Part shown: piece after piece, positions 10,679 to 21,675 of the stretch | Position numbering within the stretch: the stretch's first letter is position 1 | How the letters are laid out: each line of letters begins with the position of its first letter | Assembly (NCBI GenBank): GCA_036365455.1 | Contig: JAWQUS010000011.1 | Location: 6,902,001 to 6,966,000, forward strand | Reading direction: 5' to 3' | Length of the DNA: 64,000 bases | Origin: Macrosoma leucophasiata | Lineage: Eukaryota; Arthropoda; Insecta; Lepidoptera; Hedylidae | The notes under the pieces: generated by a model | Seen by the model: the letters and a program-made list of their open reading frames with translations, nothing else | Databases searched by the model: none | What the model was told of the DNA's origin: nothing | Program-made: the position numbers and the translations under genes

Positions 10679-11012
10679 AGTGTTGCCAGTTGCGATTTGT
10701 TTTAAATCGGGACGGAAGGTAAAATAAATCGGGACCCAGGGGTAAAAATCGGGATAGTAAAAAGCAAGCATTAGCTTTTTACTGTCCCGATTCAAAATCA
10801 ATAAATTAAGCCTCAAAAGATGAATCAATGCGAAAAGACACAAAGATGATTGATATTTACGCAGGCTTTTTTTGTCTAGAGTCTTTTGGTTGAGGTAATG
10901 ATAATTGATGTATCGGGACATTTAACGTCCCGATCAGGTGTTAATCGGGACGGGTTCCCAGAGTCCTGAAAATCGGGACGTCCCGCGCAAATTGAGACAC
11001 CTGGCAACACTT
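10679..11012. mobile_element. MITE with AGTGTTGCCAG ends and 10-bp TSD
   Basis: AGTGTTGCCAG (10679-10689) and CTGGCAACACT (11001-11011) are inverted ends. ACTCATCGAT stands immediately outside at 10669-10678 and 11013-11022, a perfect 10-bp TSD. The interior holds eight ATCGGGAY/RTCCCGAT motifs (near 10704, 10726, 10747, 10781, 10911, 10929, 10943, 10971). The 84-residue minus-strand open frame has no recognisable domain. A TSD of 9-10 bp fits MULE-like elements better than hAT (8), but no transposase is available to decide. Confidence 0.8.
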
Positions 11013-11022
11013 ACTCATCGAT

Positions 11023-11869
11023 CCATCATCTCGAAGAAAATTGCTTGTATAAGCTATGCTCTTTGGTATGTTCTGCTCACCCTTTAAGTAGAATTTAAAG
11101 AGTTATTAGTATTTTTTTTAACTATTTAAGTAAGTATGTCCAAGAAAACTGAATGTTCGATTATTTGTTTTCAAATGCTGTCGAACGTTGCATTGAAAGT
11201 GTTTTTATTTTAATAATTTCTCCATAAAAACTTAACCATTTTTTTATTATGTGAATGAGCTACGAGGCCTGACCGTGTCTAAGCCAATCATAAATAATAA
11301 AGTACGTAATTTTGTCGTTCTTGAAACCTTATAACAAACCTTATAACTACTCCAAAGAATGCAAAATTCCTATTTTATTTTACTCAAATAATTCACAAAT
11401 AAAGTATAAAACCAAGCAAAGGAAACTACAATGATACATTATTATTATGATAAACAAACGTCTAGATTCATACACGTCACGCTAGCTAACGGAACTTCGC
11501 TGAACTAGTATTATCATAAAATCAATATCCAATATTCACATTTGAATACAAAGACCGTATGTCTTTTACATTTCATCGTAACATGGAAAAAGGATTATGA
11601 TGTTAGGTAGTAAGAAGTAACAGGCGGTGGTTTAGTTCGACTAGAAATGACGGCATTTTCTCACATCCAACCTAATTCAGTTTCCATTTCATTCGCTCCT
11701 TTTGTGGTTTTAGCCTAAAACCCTTCTGTCTGAAAGTATTTATTCAAATCTGACTGGTGGTTCAAGACATTAGCGTTGAAGTAATAATGAGTATAATTAA
11801 ACTTCGTTGCTTATATCTATCTTTATACTTGTACTCCTTGCTGTGGCTCGGTATAAAAAATATGGTTTA
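11023..11869. other. No recognised feature
   Basis: AT-rich, no supportable gene or repeat. Confidence 0.5.
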
Positions 11870-12116
11870 CTAGCTGTCGCCCGCGGCTACACCCGCGTAT
11901 AGGTCGCTGTTCGCGTCATGTGTGGAAACTCATCAAATCATCCCATGGCATCCCACAGGAACATTTTTCGGGATAATAAGTATCCTATAATCTAAGTCAG
12001 CTAATACCCTATCTGTATAAGACATTTCATCAAAATCCGTTCACTAGTTTCGGCGTGATTGACGGACAAACATCCAAACAGCGAAACTTTCACATTTATA
12101 ATATTATATAGTGTGA
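11870..12116 (-). mobile_element. Lep1-type non-autonomous Helitron, full length
   Basis: Read on the minus strand it starts TCACACTATATAATATTATA, contains GTCAATCACGCCGAAACTAG and CATGGGATGATTTGATG, and ends in CGCGGGCGACAGCTAG. The flanking host bases are A before TC and T after CTAG, the A|T target typical of Helitrons, with no TSD. It serves as the uninterrupted reference for 3128-3427 and 5761-6030. Confidence 0.88.
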
Positions 12117-12126
12117 TAGTGTGATA

Positions 12127-12425
12127 CCAGGTATCTATCATCCGTGCAACCGAAAGACGTCCACTGCTGGACAATGGCATTCCCCAAACATGGCATATTC
12201 TGACGCACGGGTTGTGCGTCTTTTGGGAAGAATATGCCATAATCGTCACTTTCGGTAAGCGGATTGGTGATCGCAGTGGCGGTAGTTTTGTCGCTGGACG
12301 CTGTTGCCCATTGCGCATTATTGCATTTACTAGGACCTCATTGGAATTGACGGCTATTGATCGGTTTAGCGGGGGAGTTCTCGTCCAATAGAGGGCGGTA
12401 GAGTTGTCACATCTCGACGTAGTAT
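12127..12425 (-). mobile_element. RTE-derived short repeat ('GTCTTTCGG' family), copy 1
   Basis: Minus-strand copy of the unit also found at 45177 and 52306. It shares AGCAGTGGACGTCTTTCGG, ACTACCGCCACTGCGATCGCC and ATTATGGCAT. It has an extra hairpin-like piece around CGCACGGGTTGTGCG. Endings of the CCAGCAGTGGACGTCTTTCGGCTGA type are common at 3' ends of lepidopteran RTE LINEs; no protein is encoded. Confidence 0.7.
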
Positions 12426-12699
12426 CCATAACAGATATCTAGACTAATAGGTAGTACTTATAAAGTAGCGTATTTAAAAAAAAGGTTGTTTATTTGTTTT
12501 GGTAGAACAAGCTAATCTAGGGGAGTATTGGTTCGAATTGAATTTGGGTCGGGTAGTCCATTTATCGAGAAAGGCTAACAAGCATAAATTAAAAATGTTA
12601 CAAAAATGGAAAAACATTTCTTCTACGCGTAACACGTCGCGGGTACAGCTTTTACCGAATATAACGTGGAACTGACTTAAAGTATTTTTTTTTTGCAGT

Positions 12700-12850
12700 A
12701 AAAGTGCAGTTCACATTGATGTTAAGTGATGACTGCAGCCTATAGACAACTACACAAAAACCAAGGCCACAGATGCGTTGCCACCTCTGATACCCTAGTT
12801 GTTTTGTCTCTGTGATTGTAAATTTTATAAAATTTTATACATTACCATTA
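12700..12850 (-). mobile_element. BMC1/jockey-type 3' repeat, fragment
   Basis: GTGCAGTTCACATTGATGTT through CCTATAGACA and CAGATGCGTTGCCACCTC to a faint ACATTACCATT. The 5' third is missing. Confidence 0.7.
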
Positions 12851-12890
12851 AAGCATGTATGTTAAATTGAAATAAAACTAGTTTTCGGAT

Positions 12891-13394
12891 TTATCTAAGC
12901 AGTATTCCTGCTCTCATCTTTGGGCGGGAGCCCTTAAATACCAGCTTGGTCCCCTTGACTCCATTCAAAAACGTGCCATTCGAATCGTCAATGACCCAGG
13001 AATCACAGACAGACTCGAAGATCTGAGTCTGCGCAGAGACATCGGCTGTCAGTGCATTTGTTGCATCGGCGATCTGGTTCCATCGTCTACATTCCTACAT
13101 CGCACCACCCGCCAAAGAGAGAAGTTCCACCCGCACAGATTGGATACTTGGAAATGCTCAACGGTTCGATTCGCGCGTTCATTCCTGCTCAAAACGTGGA
13201 AATTGTGGCACGAACTTCCCTCTGGGGTATTCCCCCGGCGCTTCAATATGGGGTTCTTCAAAACTGGCGTCAAAAGAGTTCTTCAGGGCTGGCAGCGCGT
13301 TGGCAACTCCCCTGGTGTTGCAAATGTTCGTAGGCGACGGTTACTACTTTCCATCAGGTGGCCCTCCTGCTTGTCTGTCAGTTCTTTGACATAA
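12891..13394 (+). pseudogene. CR1-type LINE, C-terminal end of reverse transcriptase
   Basis: One uninterrupted frame ends at TAA, 13395-13397. It reads CSHLWAGALKYQLGPLDSIQ, KRAIRIVNDP, LHRTTRQREKFHPHRLDTW, TVRFARSFLLKTWKLWHELP and GVFPRRFNMGFFKTGVKRV. This layout is characteristic of the thumb and C-terminal region of CR1/Zenon-type LINEs of Lepidoptera. Compared with the family as I know it, about 15-20 residues after LRRDIG are missing (internal deletion). No catalytic core is present and there is no start codon belonging to it. AAAAAAAATTC after the stop may be the tail. Confidence 0.8.
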
Positions 13395-13465
13395 AAAAAA
13401 TTCTAGCGTATATATACTAAAATTATTTAAATTCAACCCGATGGACGTTTCGGTCGTCTTTTAGC

Positions 13466-13770
13466 TTCCATGTGTATGTATGTAACTTCACGCCAGGTCG
13501 ACGAGGGCCAAAGGGGTAGGGAGAGAGTGTAAAGCGCCAGATATTGCGGTCCTGACACACCTCCAGCGTCTCATCTACCTCCATCATTCTCTGCATGCAC
13601 GCACGCCAATTCCTAAGACTTTTGATTCCATCATCAGACAGAACTCCATCTATTTGGTCATGGTATGTCAGTCTTGGTCTTCCTGGCTTCTGTAATCATC
13701 CACATTAGCATTGTATATCTGTTTAGTCATTCGTTCATTCGACATTCTTTCTATATGCCCGAACCATGGT
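13466..13770 (-). pseudogene. RTE-like LINE 3' fragment
   Basis: Same family as 402-803 and 60128-61311: TGTATGTATGTAACTTCACG tail, then the reversed coding end with GGTCATGGTATGTCAGTCTT and CGACATTCTTTCTATATGCC. Frames are broken by small indels. Confidence 0.8.
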
Positions 13771-14071
13771 AGAAAGCAGAAAAGCGTCTAGTGTAGTAGT
13801 AGCTCTAACATACTATACCTATGTGGAATGAAATATATCACATTTTAAATTAGATCATGATACTTGCGTGTGATTATTCCAGTAATATAACCAATATTCA
13901 TGTAGTTTACTGTGTAAATACATTAATTTAATCCAACAACCTAACTAGGTCAGATAATCAGTATGTATTACGATTACATTTCTTTAAAGGTGACCTGTTA
14001 CTGAATGATGATGGTACAATTGGAACTTGTTAGATTTTCATTTGCCAATAAATATGAACTCGGGACATTTT

Positions 14072-14330
14072 TTTATTTAAGGAAGGTGGCAAACAGGCAT
14101 ACTGCCCACAATGATGTTAGGCGATGACTGCAGCCTATAGACGTCTACATAAAAACCAGAGGTCAAAATGCAGATGCGTTGGACCTAATTTCTCATGTCT
14201 CTGTGATAGTTACTACGGGGTCTCTCTTGGGACTAACATCTCCTGCACAGTTACGTAAAAGACTACCAATTTGTGTAATCCAACTGGATTGAGAAGAGAG
14301 TTGTGTACGATCTTATGCGCCTTCACTGTA
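14072..14330 (-). mobile_element. BMC1/jockey-type 3' repeat, strongly diverged
   Basis: GGTGGCAAACAGGCATAC, GATGACTGCAGCCTATAGAC and GTCAAAATGCAGATGCGTTG are clear; the remainder is only weakly similar. Confidence 0.6.
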
Positions 14331-14814
14331 ATTGAATTAATTGTGTAAAAAGCTTAAATAAATTAATGCCAAAAAACACATATCTGTTTATACGATTTAT
14401 ATTACATCGATCATTTAATTTTGGTTGCTTCTCAACGTTAACGTCCTTAAAACTTGAACGAAATTACTGGCGACAGCTGCTCATAATTTCCAACTATTGT
14501 CTGAGTCATTTCAGTATGCTTCATGGAGGGTAGGGCGCTAGTAAGTGGTTGAAAACTTTCAATAGAATATTTTTAATGGGTGCTCCTCTTCTATTGATCG
14601 TAATATGATGTAAATAAGTTTCAAACTGATAATCTTAAAATTATATAAATATATACATGTATAAAACTAGCTAACCTGGCAAAAGCCGTTGCTTACTATC
14701 TTTACATTATACTACACTATGCTACCATATCCTACCTAATAAGAAGATATTGTCACACGATATAGTTTGCAAAATGTATTCAAATTTTTTTTTTTTTAAT
14801 GAAATAGAAATTTT

Positions 14815-14960
14815 ATTTCAGGCGAGACTCGAACTCGCGGCCACTGGGAATCTAGTCCAGCTGCTCTTCCAACTGAGCTACCGAAGTCCTGCCCAATTTG
14901 TCAAATCTTTCCTTCACATTTATTACATTACCTTATGGTGACAGTATTCATTTATCCCCC
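14815..14960 (-). mobile_element. tRNA-derived SINE (GGACTTCGGTAGC type)
   Basis: On the minus strand: GGACTTCGGTAGCTCAGTTG (box A region), CTGGACTAGATTCCCAG (anticodon arm) and GCGAGTTCGAGTCTCGC (box B and T arm). The upstream body CCTTCACATTTATTACATTACC matches the copies at 37166-37821. The tail with CTTTCC is missing here, replaced by an A/T run. Confidence 0.75.
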
Positions 14961-15129
14961 AAAAGTGTTTAATATTCTTCTGTTTCGGCCATCACCATCA
15001 TCAATTTACAATATGTAAAAAAAAAAGAAATCGCTTCAAAACTCCTAGGTCAATTAAGCCTAGCAGTATTGAAGCGAATAAGCTGTGACAGATGGACAGA
15101 CAGCCAAAGAGACATACGAGCGGTCCTAG

Positions 15130-15240
15130 GGTTGCCAGGTCGCTAAACCTTAAAGCCGGACAAATTATCAAGTTTTAACCGGACATTTGGGTAAAAAGGC
15201 CGGACACTCGCGATACAAAAGAGTGCCTTTAGCGTTAAGT
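15130..15240. repeat. GGTTGCCAGG / CCGGACA repeat fragment
   Basis: GGTTGCCAGGTCGCTAAACC is followed by three CCGGACA motifs within 80 bases. It resembles one end of the 10679-11012 MITE in design (TTGCCAG end, then repeated GGAC motifs), but no matching right end was found. Confidence 0.4.
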
Positions 15241-16004
15241 TCGCCATTTGTCAAACATATAGACCGTCCGCGGTTTAAAGCAAAAACTATTGATACTAGA
15301 GACTTGAAATTTGGCACAAGTATACACCTTAATCACGCCGACAAAGTGGTAGAATAAAAACATGAAAAAAAAAAATATTTAGGGTAACCTGCGCTACTTT
15401 TAACGCGCGGATATTTTTTTTATTTTTGATTTTCATATTAGTGAGGTATCGTTGGATAGGTATTTAAAAATATTATAGATGTTTGAAAATTTTCGTTAGA
15501 TTCAAGTGTCCCCCTACCAACTAAACGATTGTTGTTAGAAATTCAAACGTTACCGCAATAGTAGCTACATATAACGCAATTAAAAGGAAAACTATCACAC
15601 TTAAGTTGGCCTTGCAAGTTTGCGAGTAATAGTCGAAATTCTTGAAGAACTCCATAGACAATATTTATTTATTTTTTTATTACATTTATCAAACCTAAAA
15701 AGTACGGTACCCATCATTGCGCGTGGCCCGACACGCACTTGACTGGTATTTTTAATACGGAATCCTACGAACCTGATACTACAACTACAAGGTACAAATC
15801 TCTCTTTATAAGTACTTACGAAGAATATGGAACAGCAAGCTGAAGGTGTTTATTAGATTTAAACTCCGTTAACGAGTTCGAAGCGTCAACTGAAGATCAT
15901 GTTACTTATTCTCACTAATATTATCTTACGTTACTAGCGAAGGGTGTCGGCATCACTCAAATGAGATTTCACTTTGATTATTATTTGAAACTTCTTGCTG
16001 TTTA
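15241..16004. other. No gene; decayed repeat
   Basis: 15680-15760 (ACGGTACCC...GACACGCACTTGACTGG) recalls the 4086-4574 element. The rest is unassigned. Confidence 0.45.
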
Positions 16005-16310
16005 GTTTTAACTGCCTCAGTAGCCTAGTGGTAGCAGGCCACTACTACAACGCTGGGGGTCGATTCCCAGGTCGGGGTCTATTAGAGATAAGGTTATAAA
16101 ATCCTTTGGTCTATCGTGATTTTCCCTTTTTCCAGAAGTTTCCCAGTACCTCGGAGTTTGGTGATGTACCCGCAGATGTCAACAGACTCGCCCTCTGTTA
16201 CATGGGCCAAAAACGTAACCGGCGAATCGTGGGTGTTTGCATGTATGCTTGAATGCATGCATTTAATTCTGCCTACTCCTTCAGGGATTACAAGCGTGAA
16301 GTTACGTTTC
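16005..16310 (+). mobile_element. tRNA-derived SINE (CTGCCTCAGTAGC type), copy 1
   Basis: The head ACTGCCTCAGTAGCCTAGTG, GTAGCAGGCCACTACTACAA and GGGTCGATTCCCAGGTCGGG carries Pol III boxes A and B. The body reads GTGATTTTCCCTTTTTCCAG, ACATGGGCCAAAAACGTAAC, and the 3' end GCGTGAAGTTACGTTT. CTTGCTGTTTA at 15994-16004 and 16311-16321 is a candidate 11-bp TSD. Confidence 0.88.
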
Positions 16311-16321
16311 CTTGCTGTTTA

Positions 16322-17388
16322 TATATACGAGTTGCTTTGGAAAAAATTTAAGACCAATGGAGCAGAGAATATGTACTGGAGTCAAATATATTGTGAAAAA
16401 TCAGTACCTTTGCAGGATTGCAATGTAGGACAGTGAATGGTGTACTTAACAGTAACCAATAAAATTACGCAGACGTTAAAACAATGACATTTATCATTAG
16501 CTCAAGCGACGAAAGCAGTAAAGAAACTTTAAAGTTGAATACTGGGTACTCTTAATTGAGAAATTAAATAGTTTTAACCAAACAACTACCAATTATGGTC
16601 AATTCACACTTTTGTAAGTGTTTAACTGCAAATGCAAGAAGTTTAAGGTTCAGTTTAAAGTTGAGACCTTAACTAATAATATAATTGTTGTTTAGACGGT
16701 ATTCATTAGTGCGCTTTTGTGTTGACAAGTAGGTAATATTTAAGTGTTTTTAGACAAATTAAAATGATTAAATTAAATTTAAAAAAGTTTATTTGTCACC
16801 AATACATATTAGTAGGTACTCACAGTTTTAGCAGTATGATGTAAAAAAAAAACAGTTCACTGTGGTGATCACTACCATCTAAACTAGGCCGAGCCTGTAT
16901 CTTAGATGCTAGTTCCTTCCTGTGATACACAATCTTTGATACACAATATAGAAAAACAGTACATTTTTGATCTTGTTGAGCAAAACCACACTTAGGATAA
17001 CTATGTTATTGTTGTAGATAGAGCTCAGAGCTCTATGAACAATTCAATTCACAAAATTGGTTTTTTTTTTTCAAATGATTATTAAGTTAGTTGAAATTAA
17101 AACTAAATTAACTACCTGTTTAATTTAGATATAGAATGAAGATTAATTATTGTTTCTGTATAAAAATAAATGTTGAAAGAGCTCGAAAACTAAATATAAT
17201 ACGAAATTAAGAGGTCAAGTTAAGCAAGCGGTGCTAAAATCGTTTTAGTTTAGGTAATATCGAGGTATGTTTAAATATATTTTCTAGAGAATAAGAAATG
17301 TGGGTGATTTTGAAGGACAAACGAGGAAAAAGATATTTAATGTCCCTTAAATTGTATGGAAATGTCAAATGTCGTGTGATTTTTTCAA
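16322..17388. other. No recognised feature
   Basis: AT-rich; no gene or clear repeat seen. Confidence 0.5.
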
Positions 17389-17668
17389 TGTAATGGAAGT
17401 GGTAAACAAGCATGCAGTTCACATTGACGTTAGGTGATGATAGTAGCCTATAGACACCCACACAAAGACCAAAGTCAAAATGCAGATGCGTTACCACTCC
17501 TGAGGCCTAAGGTGTTATGCCTCTGTGCCGGAAATTACAGGGACGTACATTACCACCTGACCGGAATACGACAGTGCTGATCACTACCATTTAGCGGCAA
17601 GTATATTAGGGAGTGAGGTGGTGCCTACGCTCGCGAGCTCCGTCACTGGAGCTCTACGACCAGTCAAA
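17389..17668 (-). mobile_element. BMC1/jockey-type 3' repeat, nearly full copy
   Basis: Runs from ATGTAATGGAAGTGGTAAAC to GAGCTCTACGACCAGT; high similarity to copies at 1 and 39207. Confidence 0.82.
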
Positions 17669-17924
17669 TAATATTGATATGACATACAATCAATTAGATT
17701 ACATAATATGTTCGAGTTTTTGGTCAAAGATTAACCCGATTAACCCGAAAGATTAACTTATTCATTTCGTTTTAGCTATAGAATGCTTTGTCTTTGTCAG
17801 TTGCATTGTCAAATGTGCAGGATAGAAAAAGACAAAGGATAGATTAGCAACAATAGCTAAAATACGTTTATGAATAATGGGGTTAGTGGTTAAATATTAC
17901 CTTAAAAAATAAAATAAAAATAAA

Positions 17925-18123
17925 ATACGCTTACACTCACAGCCCCACAGTAGGTATTAACCTGTGTCCTGGGTGCCGTTGTACACATACAACACATACA
18001 CAAACACCCAGACCCGAAACAAATATCTGTAGGCCATACAAATATTTGTTTCGGTGCGGGGATCGAACCCGCGACCCTTCCAATCAAACGGTCATCTCAC
18101 ACCGCTGGACTAACCGGGTCGTC
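17925..18123 (-). mobile_element. tRNA-derived SINE (GACCCGGTTAGTCCAGCGG type), copy 1
   Basis: On the minus strand the head GACCCGGTTAGTCCAGCGGT and box B GGGTTCGATCCCCGC are followed by ACAAATATTTGT, CAGATATTTGTTTCGGGTC and GTTGTATGTGTACAACGG, ending near TAAGCGTATTTTATTTT. Similar copies at 25391 and 56681 lie in the other orientation. Confidence 0.85.
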
Positions 18124-19377
18124 TACCTACATACATTTTACATCTGAATCTGTTCTTTAGGTATATTTTTTATACTTGTGTTATATTTTTTATAATGTTG
18201 GGCAATTGACAGCTCTTAGAGGGGAACAGGAATCCGGTTCCTATTCCGGAACCCGGCATCCATAATGGTTGTCACGGTTTTGAGTGAGTGTTTGATGGAG
18301 TACCCGTAAATGGATTGAAAACGAAGAAAAGTTATTTTCTGCCTGAGTGCTCGAATTTTCTTTTAAGAATTGAAAAACCGGTGCGAGTCGAACTCCATGC
18401 ACGGAGTTCTGTGTAATTTAGAAAATGCCCATGTTGTCTTAAATTCTTTGAACATTAAGTCCGTCATTTGCTCATTTTTTATAACAATAAAGAATAAAAA
18501 ATGTCATAAACGTTTAATAGTTATGCACGTTTTATCCGCATTTCTTTTTATTTTTTTAGTATCAGTAATTTTGAACATAAAGGGAGAATGGTGAAATTTT
18601 GCCTATTTTTCTTTAGCGGCAGTAAAATATGACAATTGATTTCATTTTGTCCATGGACAATATCGTCCACGCGTAGCTCAACCTGTTTAATAACATGGAA
18701 AATATTAATTTTCAAATTATAAAAAATGTATTTGAGATCTTTCAATAAGACCTTGCATAGTTAAAGTTTGATATACCTACTTTATTATGTAGTCTACTTA
18801 ATATAGAAATTGTTTAGCCACTAATTTTTCGGGCAGTTTTACCAGACAGTAGATACTTACTGGTACCTAAATCTGCCGGTCCCGTGTAGATGGAACCTGG
18901 TTTAAGCACACACAGCACAAACATAATTTATTGTTTACACTAATTCAACTAGAGTCACTATTGCAACAATTGGCAACCATTTAACTGGGGGCCGTCCCTG
19001 AAAACGCGAGAATAGGGGTTTACGGTTTGCAAAATATTATGAAATCCGCTATACTAAGCAACACCAAAAAAATATCTCAGACGCTCAATAAGTCTGCCAA
19101 CAATAACACCACGTTAGATTTTTGAGATCGATTATAATTTTCTAAAACAAAAAACATAAACATTATGAAAAACATCGAAATCGACCTTTTCTATTGGCAA
19201 TATTTATACTATTTCCGATTCATATTTTAAAAATATTCTTGGCTTAATAGTAAGACAAAAGTATAAAGAATACAATCACCGTTCGTTTTTTTCATATAAT
19301 TGAACAGAAAAACAGTAATATTCGTCTAAATATCATATATTTTTACGCATCCCGCTGTCCATATATTTTTTAACAGA
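18124..19377. other. No gene; faint repeats
   Basis: 18370-18600 resembles a decayed arm of the 4086 element (AAAAACCGGTGCGAGTCGAA). The 74-residue plus-strand frame there is inside this repeat and is not called a gene. Confidence 0.45.
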
Positions 19378-19560
19378 TTTCAAAAAACGAGAAGGTTCTC
19401 AATTCGGCCGGTATATATATATATTTTTATTTTTTTTATGTATGTACGCGAATTTCGCCGAGATTTCTTGACCGATTTACTAAATTCTTTTTTGTTTGAT
19501 GCGGAATAGTTTCGGATTGGTCCCATAAAAATTTAATTCAAATAGGCCCATCAGTTTTTA
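19378..19560 (+). repeat. 'CGAGAAGGTTCTCAATTCGG' repeat
   Basis: TTTCAAAAAACGAGAAGGTT...TCAATTCGGCCGGTAT, then ATGTATGTACGCGAATTTCG and TTCTTGACCGATTTACTAAA. The same unit occurs at 32847-32960, and its downstream part again at about 34495-34600. Confidence 0.6.
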
Positions 19561-20013
19561 TTTTATGAGCATTTTTTTACTTACTTTCACCCTTTGATTA
19601 TATACACGTGTATATAATCAAAGCTTTCACCTCAGACTATAGGAATTAGAATAGACGGCGAGTTGTCATACAGTGCGTTGAATCCACTGACATCCTAGAT
19701 CGTCCTAATGTGCATGACAACAAGATGCCAACGAGCGACAATGACACATTTACTCATCGACGACACAACACAGCTTATTTACTCCTTCGTGGATAACATT
19801 TTTTCATTGATTTCGTATAGTCGTGTAATAATTTTGTATCGACACACCTAAACAATTTAAATGAGGTATCTCATTGTCACGAAGCTATAAGTGTCAGATT
19901 ATACAAATTAAATAGTGAACATTAATCTAATTGGCAATGCAGCAATAAACTAAAAAGTATTAAATAAATAAAAACTACGTAAAGAAAAACCGACTTCAAA
20001 CTGAAAAGGAAAA

Positions 20014-20380
20014 AATAATAAAGATTTAATTGTAGTTATAAACTACCTATTATTTATATGTGCTATTTACTTATAGGTTTGAATTCGGTGCCTAGCCAAA
20101 ATCACTAAAGTAGGCATTTGATTGTATTAAAACGTAACTTCACGCCTGTAATCCCCGGGGTAGGCAGAGTAAATGCATGAATTCAAGCATACATATGCAA
20201 ACACCCACGATTCGCCGGTTACGTTTTGTTCAGTGTATTAATTTGCTCGTATTCTTATATACCTATTTAAGTGATTAAAATATAATTATTTGCTTAAGGC
20301 TTGGCACCGACTTCAAACCTATAAGTAAATAGCACTTATAAATAATAGGTAGTTTATAACTACAATTAAATCTTTATTAT
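20014..20380. repeat. Large inverted repeat with SINE fragment in the loop
   Basis: 20014-20095 (AATAATAAAGATTTAATTGT...GGTGCCTAGCC) is repeated inverted at 20298-20380 with few mismatches. The loop contains 20139-20230, a reversed 3' piece of the CTGCCTCAG SINE (AACGTAACTTCACGCCTG). A single arm of the same sequence is at about 32946-33070. Confidence 0.75.
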
Positions 20381-20659
20381 CTATGGAGAAATCGCTGGTC
20401 ATATTTCATTTTGTAATAGAGCACGGCCGTCAAAATCAAGCAGTGCCAAACTAGTGTTCAAGGAGAGCGCACGTCCGTCCGTCATCCGTATTTTCGATTG
20501 TTTTCTTGCAACGGGGTGGGGCGCGAGTATCGGATACAATTGCAAAGCTGTACTCTGACGACTACATGACAATAAAAAAAATGTAAACTAAGTATGTACC
20601 TAATTTACGTTTTTTTTTCATGTAATCTAGAATGTGCGAAACCGGCTCCATTTCCGACA

Positions 20660-21270
20660 CGCAGTTCAATACAAACGTAATTGAAAATAATGAAAACGAT
20701 GATGATCCTTTCACACATAGATAAGTGTTAGATCTGATCAAGTATCTGAAAGTGCAAAAGGAACCAGGTACGGACGGTATCTCCAACTGTACCATCTGAA
20801 TGTTCATCCCCTTATACCCGTATTTATTAAGATACTTAACACAACTCTTAAATAATTCTGTTTCCACCCTCGGGGGAAGAGGCCACAGTTATCTATCGGG
20901 TTTCGTAAATTCTGTAAGCCTAACAATCAGGCCTCTTCGTATAGGTTGACAAGTCTGCTAAGTTCCGTCAGTAAGATTTACGAACGTGTCATCTACGCTC
21001 GTCTCTCTAAGTGTGAGATTCACAGATCGCACTACGATTGTACTTTGAGCAAAGTGCGCTTAGAACTGTCAAAACTCATACTTTACTGATAGTTTTAAGC
21101 ATACTTTGCTCAAAGTAAAGTGCGATCTGTGAATCTCACTTAGAGACTTTGCACGAGTAGGTGCGTCGCCTGATCCCAAACGAACAATTTGGTTTCCATA
21201 GATGCCACCCCGGTGTATATGAAGTACCTACATCGGATTACTGAGCACATGAAAATCGACACTAAGATGA
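20660..21270 (+). pseudogene. Jockey-type LINE reverse-transcriptase fragment, split by a MITE
   Basis: Broken plus-strand frames read YLKVQKEPGTDGISN (RT motif 1), then HPLIPVFIKILNTTLK, then YRLTSLLSSVSKIYERVIYA (consensus SYRPISLLS region), and after the hairpin MITE RRLIPNEQFGF. These are consecutive RT blocks of jockey-type LINEs. Stops and frameshifts are frequent. The catalytic YxDD block is absent. Confidence 0.78.
21001..21147. mobile_element. Hairpin MITE (GTGAGATTCACAGATCGCACT)
   Basis: Almost the whole element is one inverted repeat: GTGTGAGATTCACAGATCGC at 21011 against GCGATCTGTGAATCTCAC at the right, with inner arms ACTTTGAGCAAAGT / ATACTTTGCTCAAAGT. It splits the jockey fragment between VIYARLS and RRLIPNEQ. 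A second copy is at about 33470-34140. Confidence 0.8.
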
Positions 21271-21675
21271 AAGCTATACGCAGAACTCGTTTATCATAAG
21301 AGCTTCTTGCTTATTCAATACCTTAGCTAAGAAAAGGACAAGTTCCATGTTGGACCCGCGCCTTGTACCTACACTATATCAAAAAATATAATAATCGAAA
21401 AATACACACAAAATTATTTGAATCGTTGTTTTTTTGTCGGAAATATTTATTTTATGTAATTTTTACATGACAATGACATATCATCATATTGCTACTATGA
21501 CATTCCTGTTTTTGAAATATACTAACGAAAATTAATTGAAGGTATAATAAACGATTTGAATAACGGAAAATGATTTTATGCTTCTTCTCTCAATATTGTA
21601 CAAGGTGCATTCCCAAGCTCCATACATTTTTGGAACGGCTTCTTTGGATATTGATTTATTCAATATTTCCGTATA

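Noticed and set aside
14815..14890. tRNA-like sequence as a functional tRNA gene (also 16011, 18050, 25395, 33911, 37255, 37560, 54000, 56685)
   Set aside because: Each is followed or surrounded by a repeated SINE body present in several copies, and some stems are mismatched; only 2125-2205 lacks such a body.
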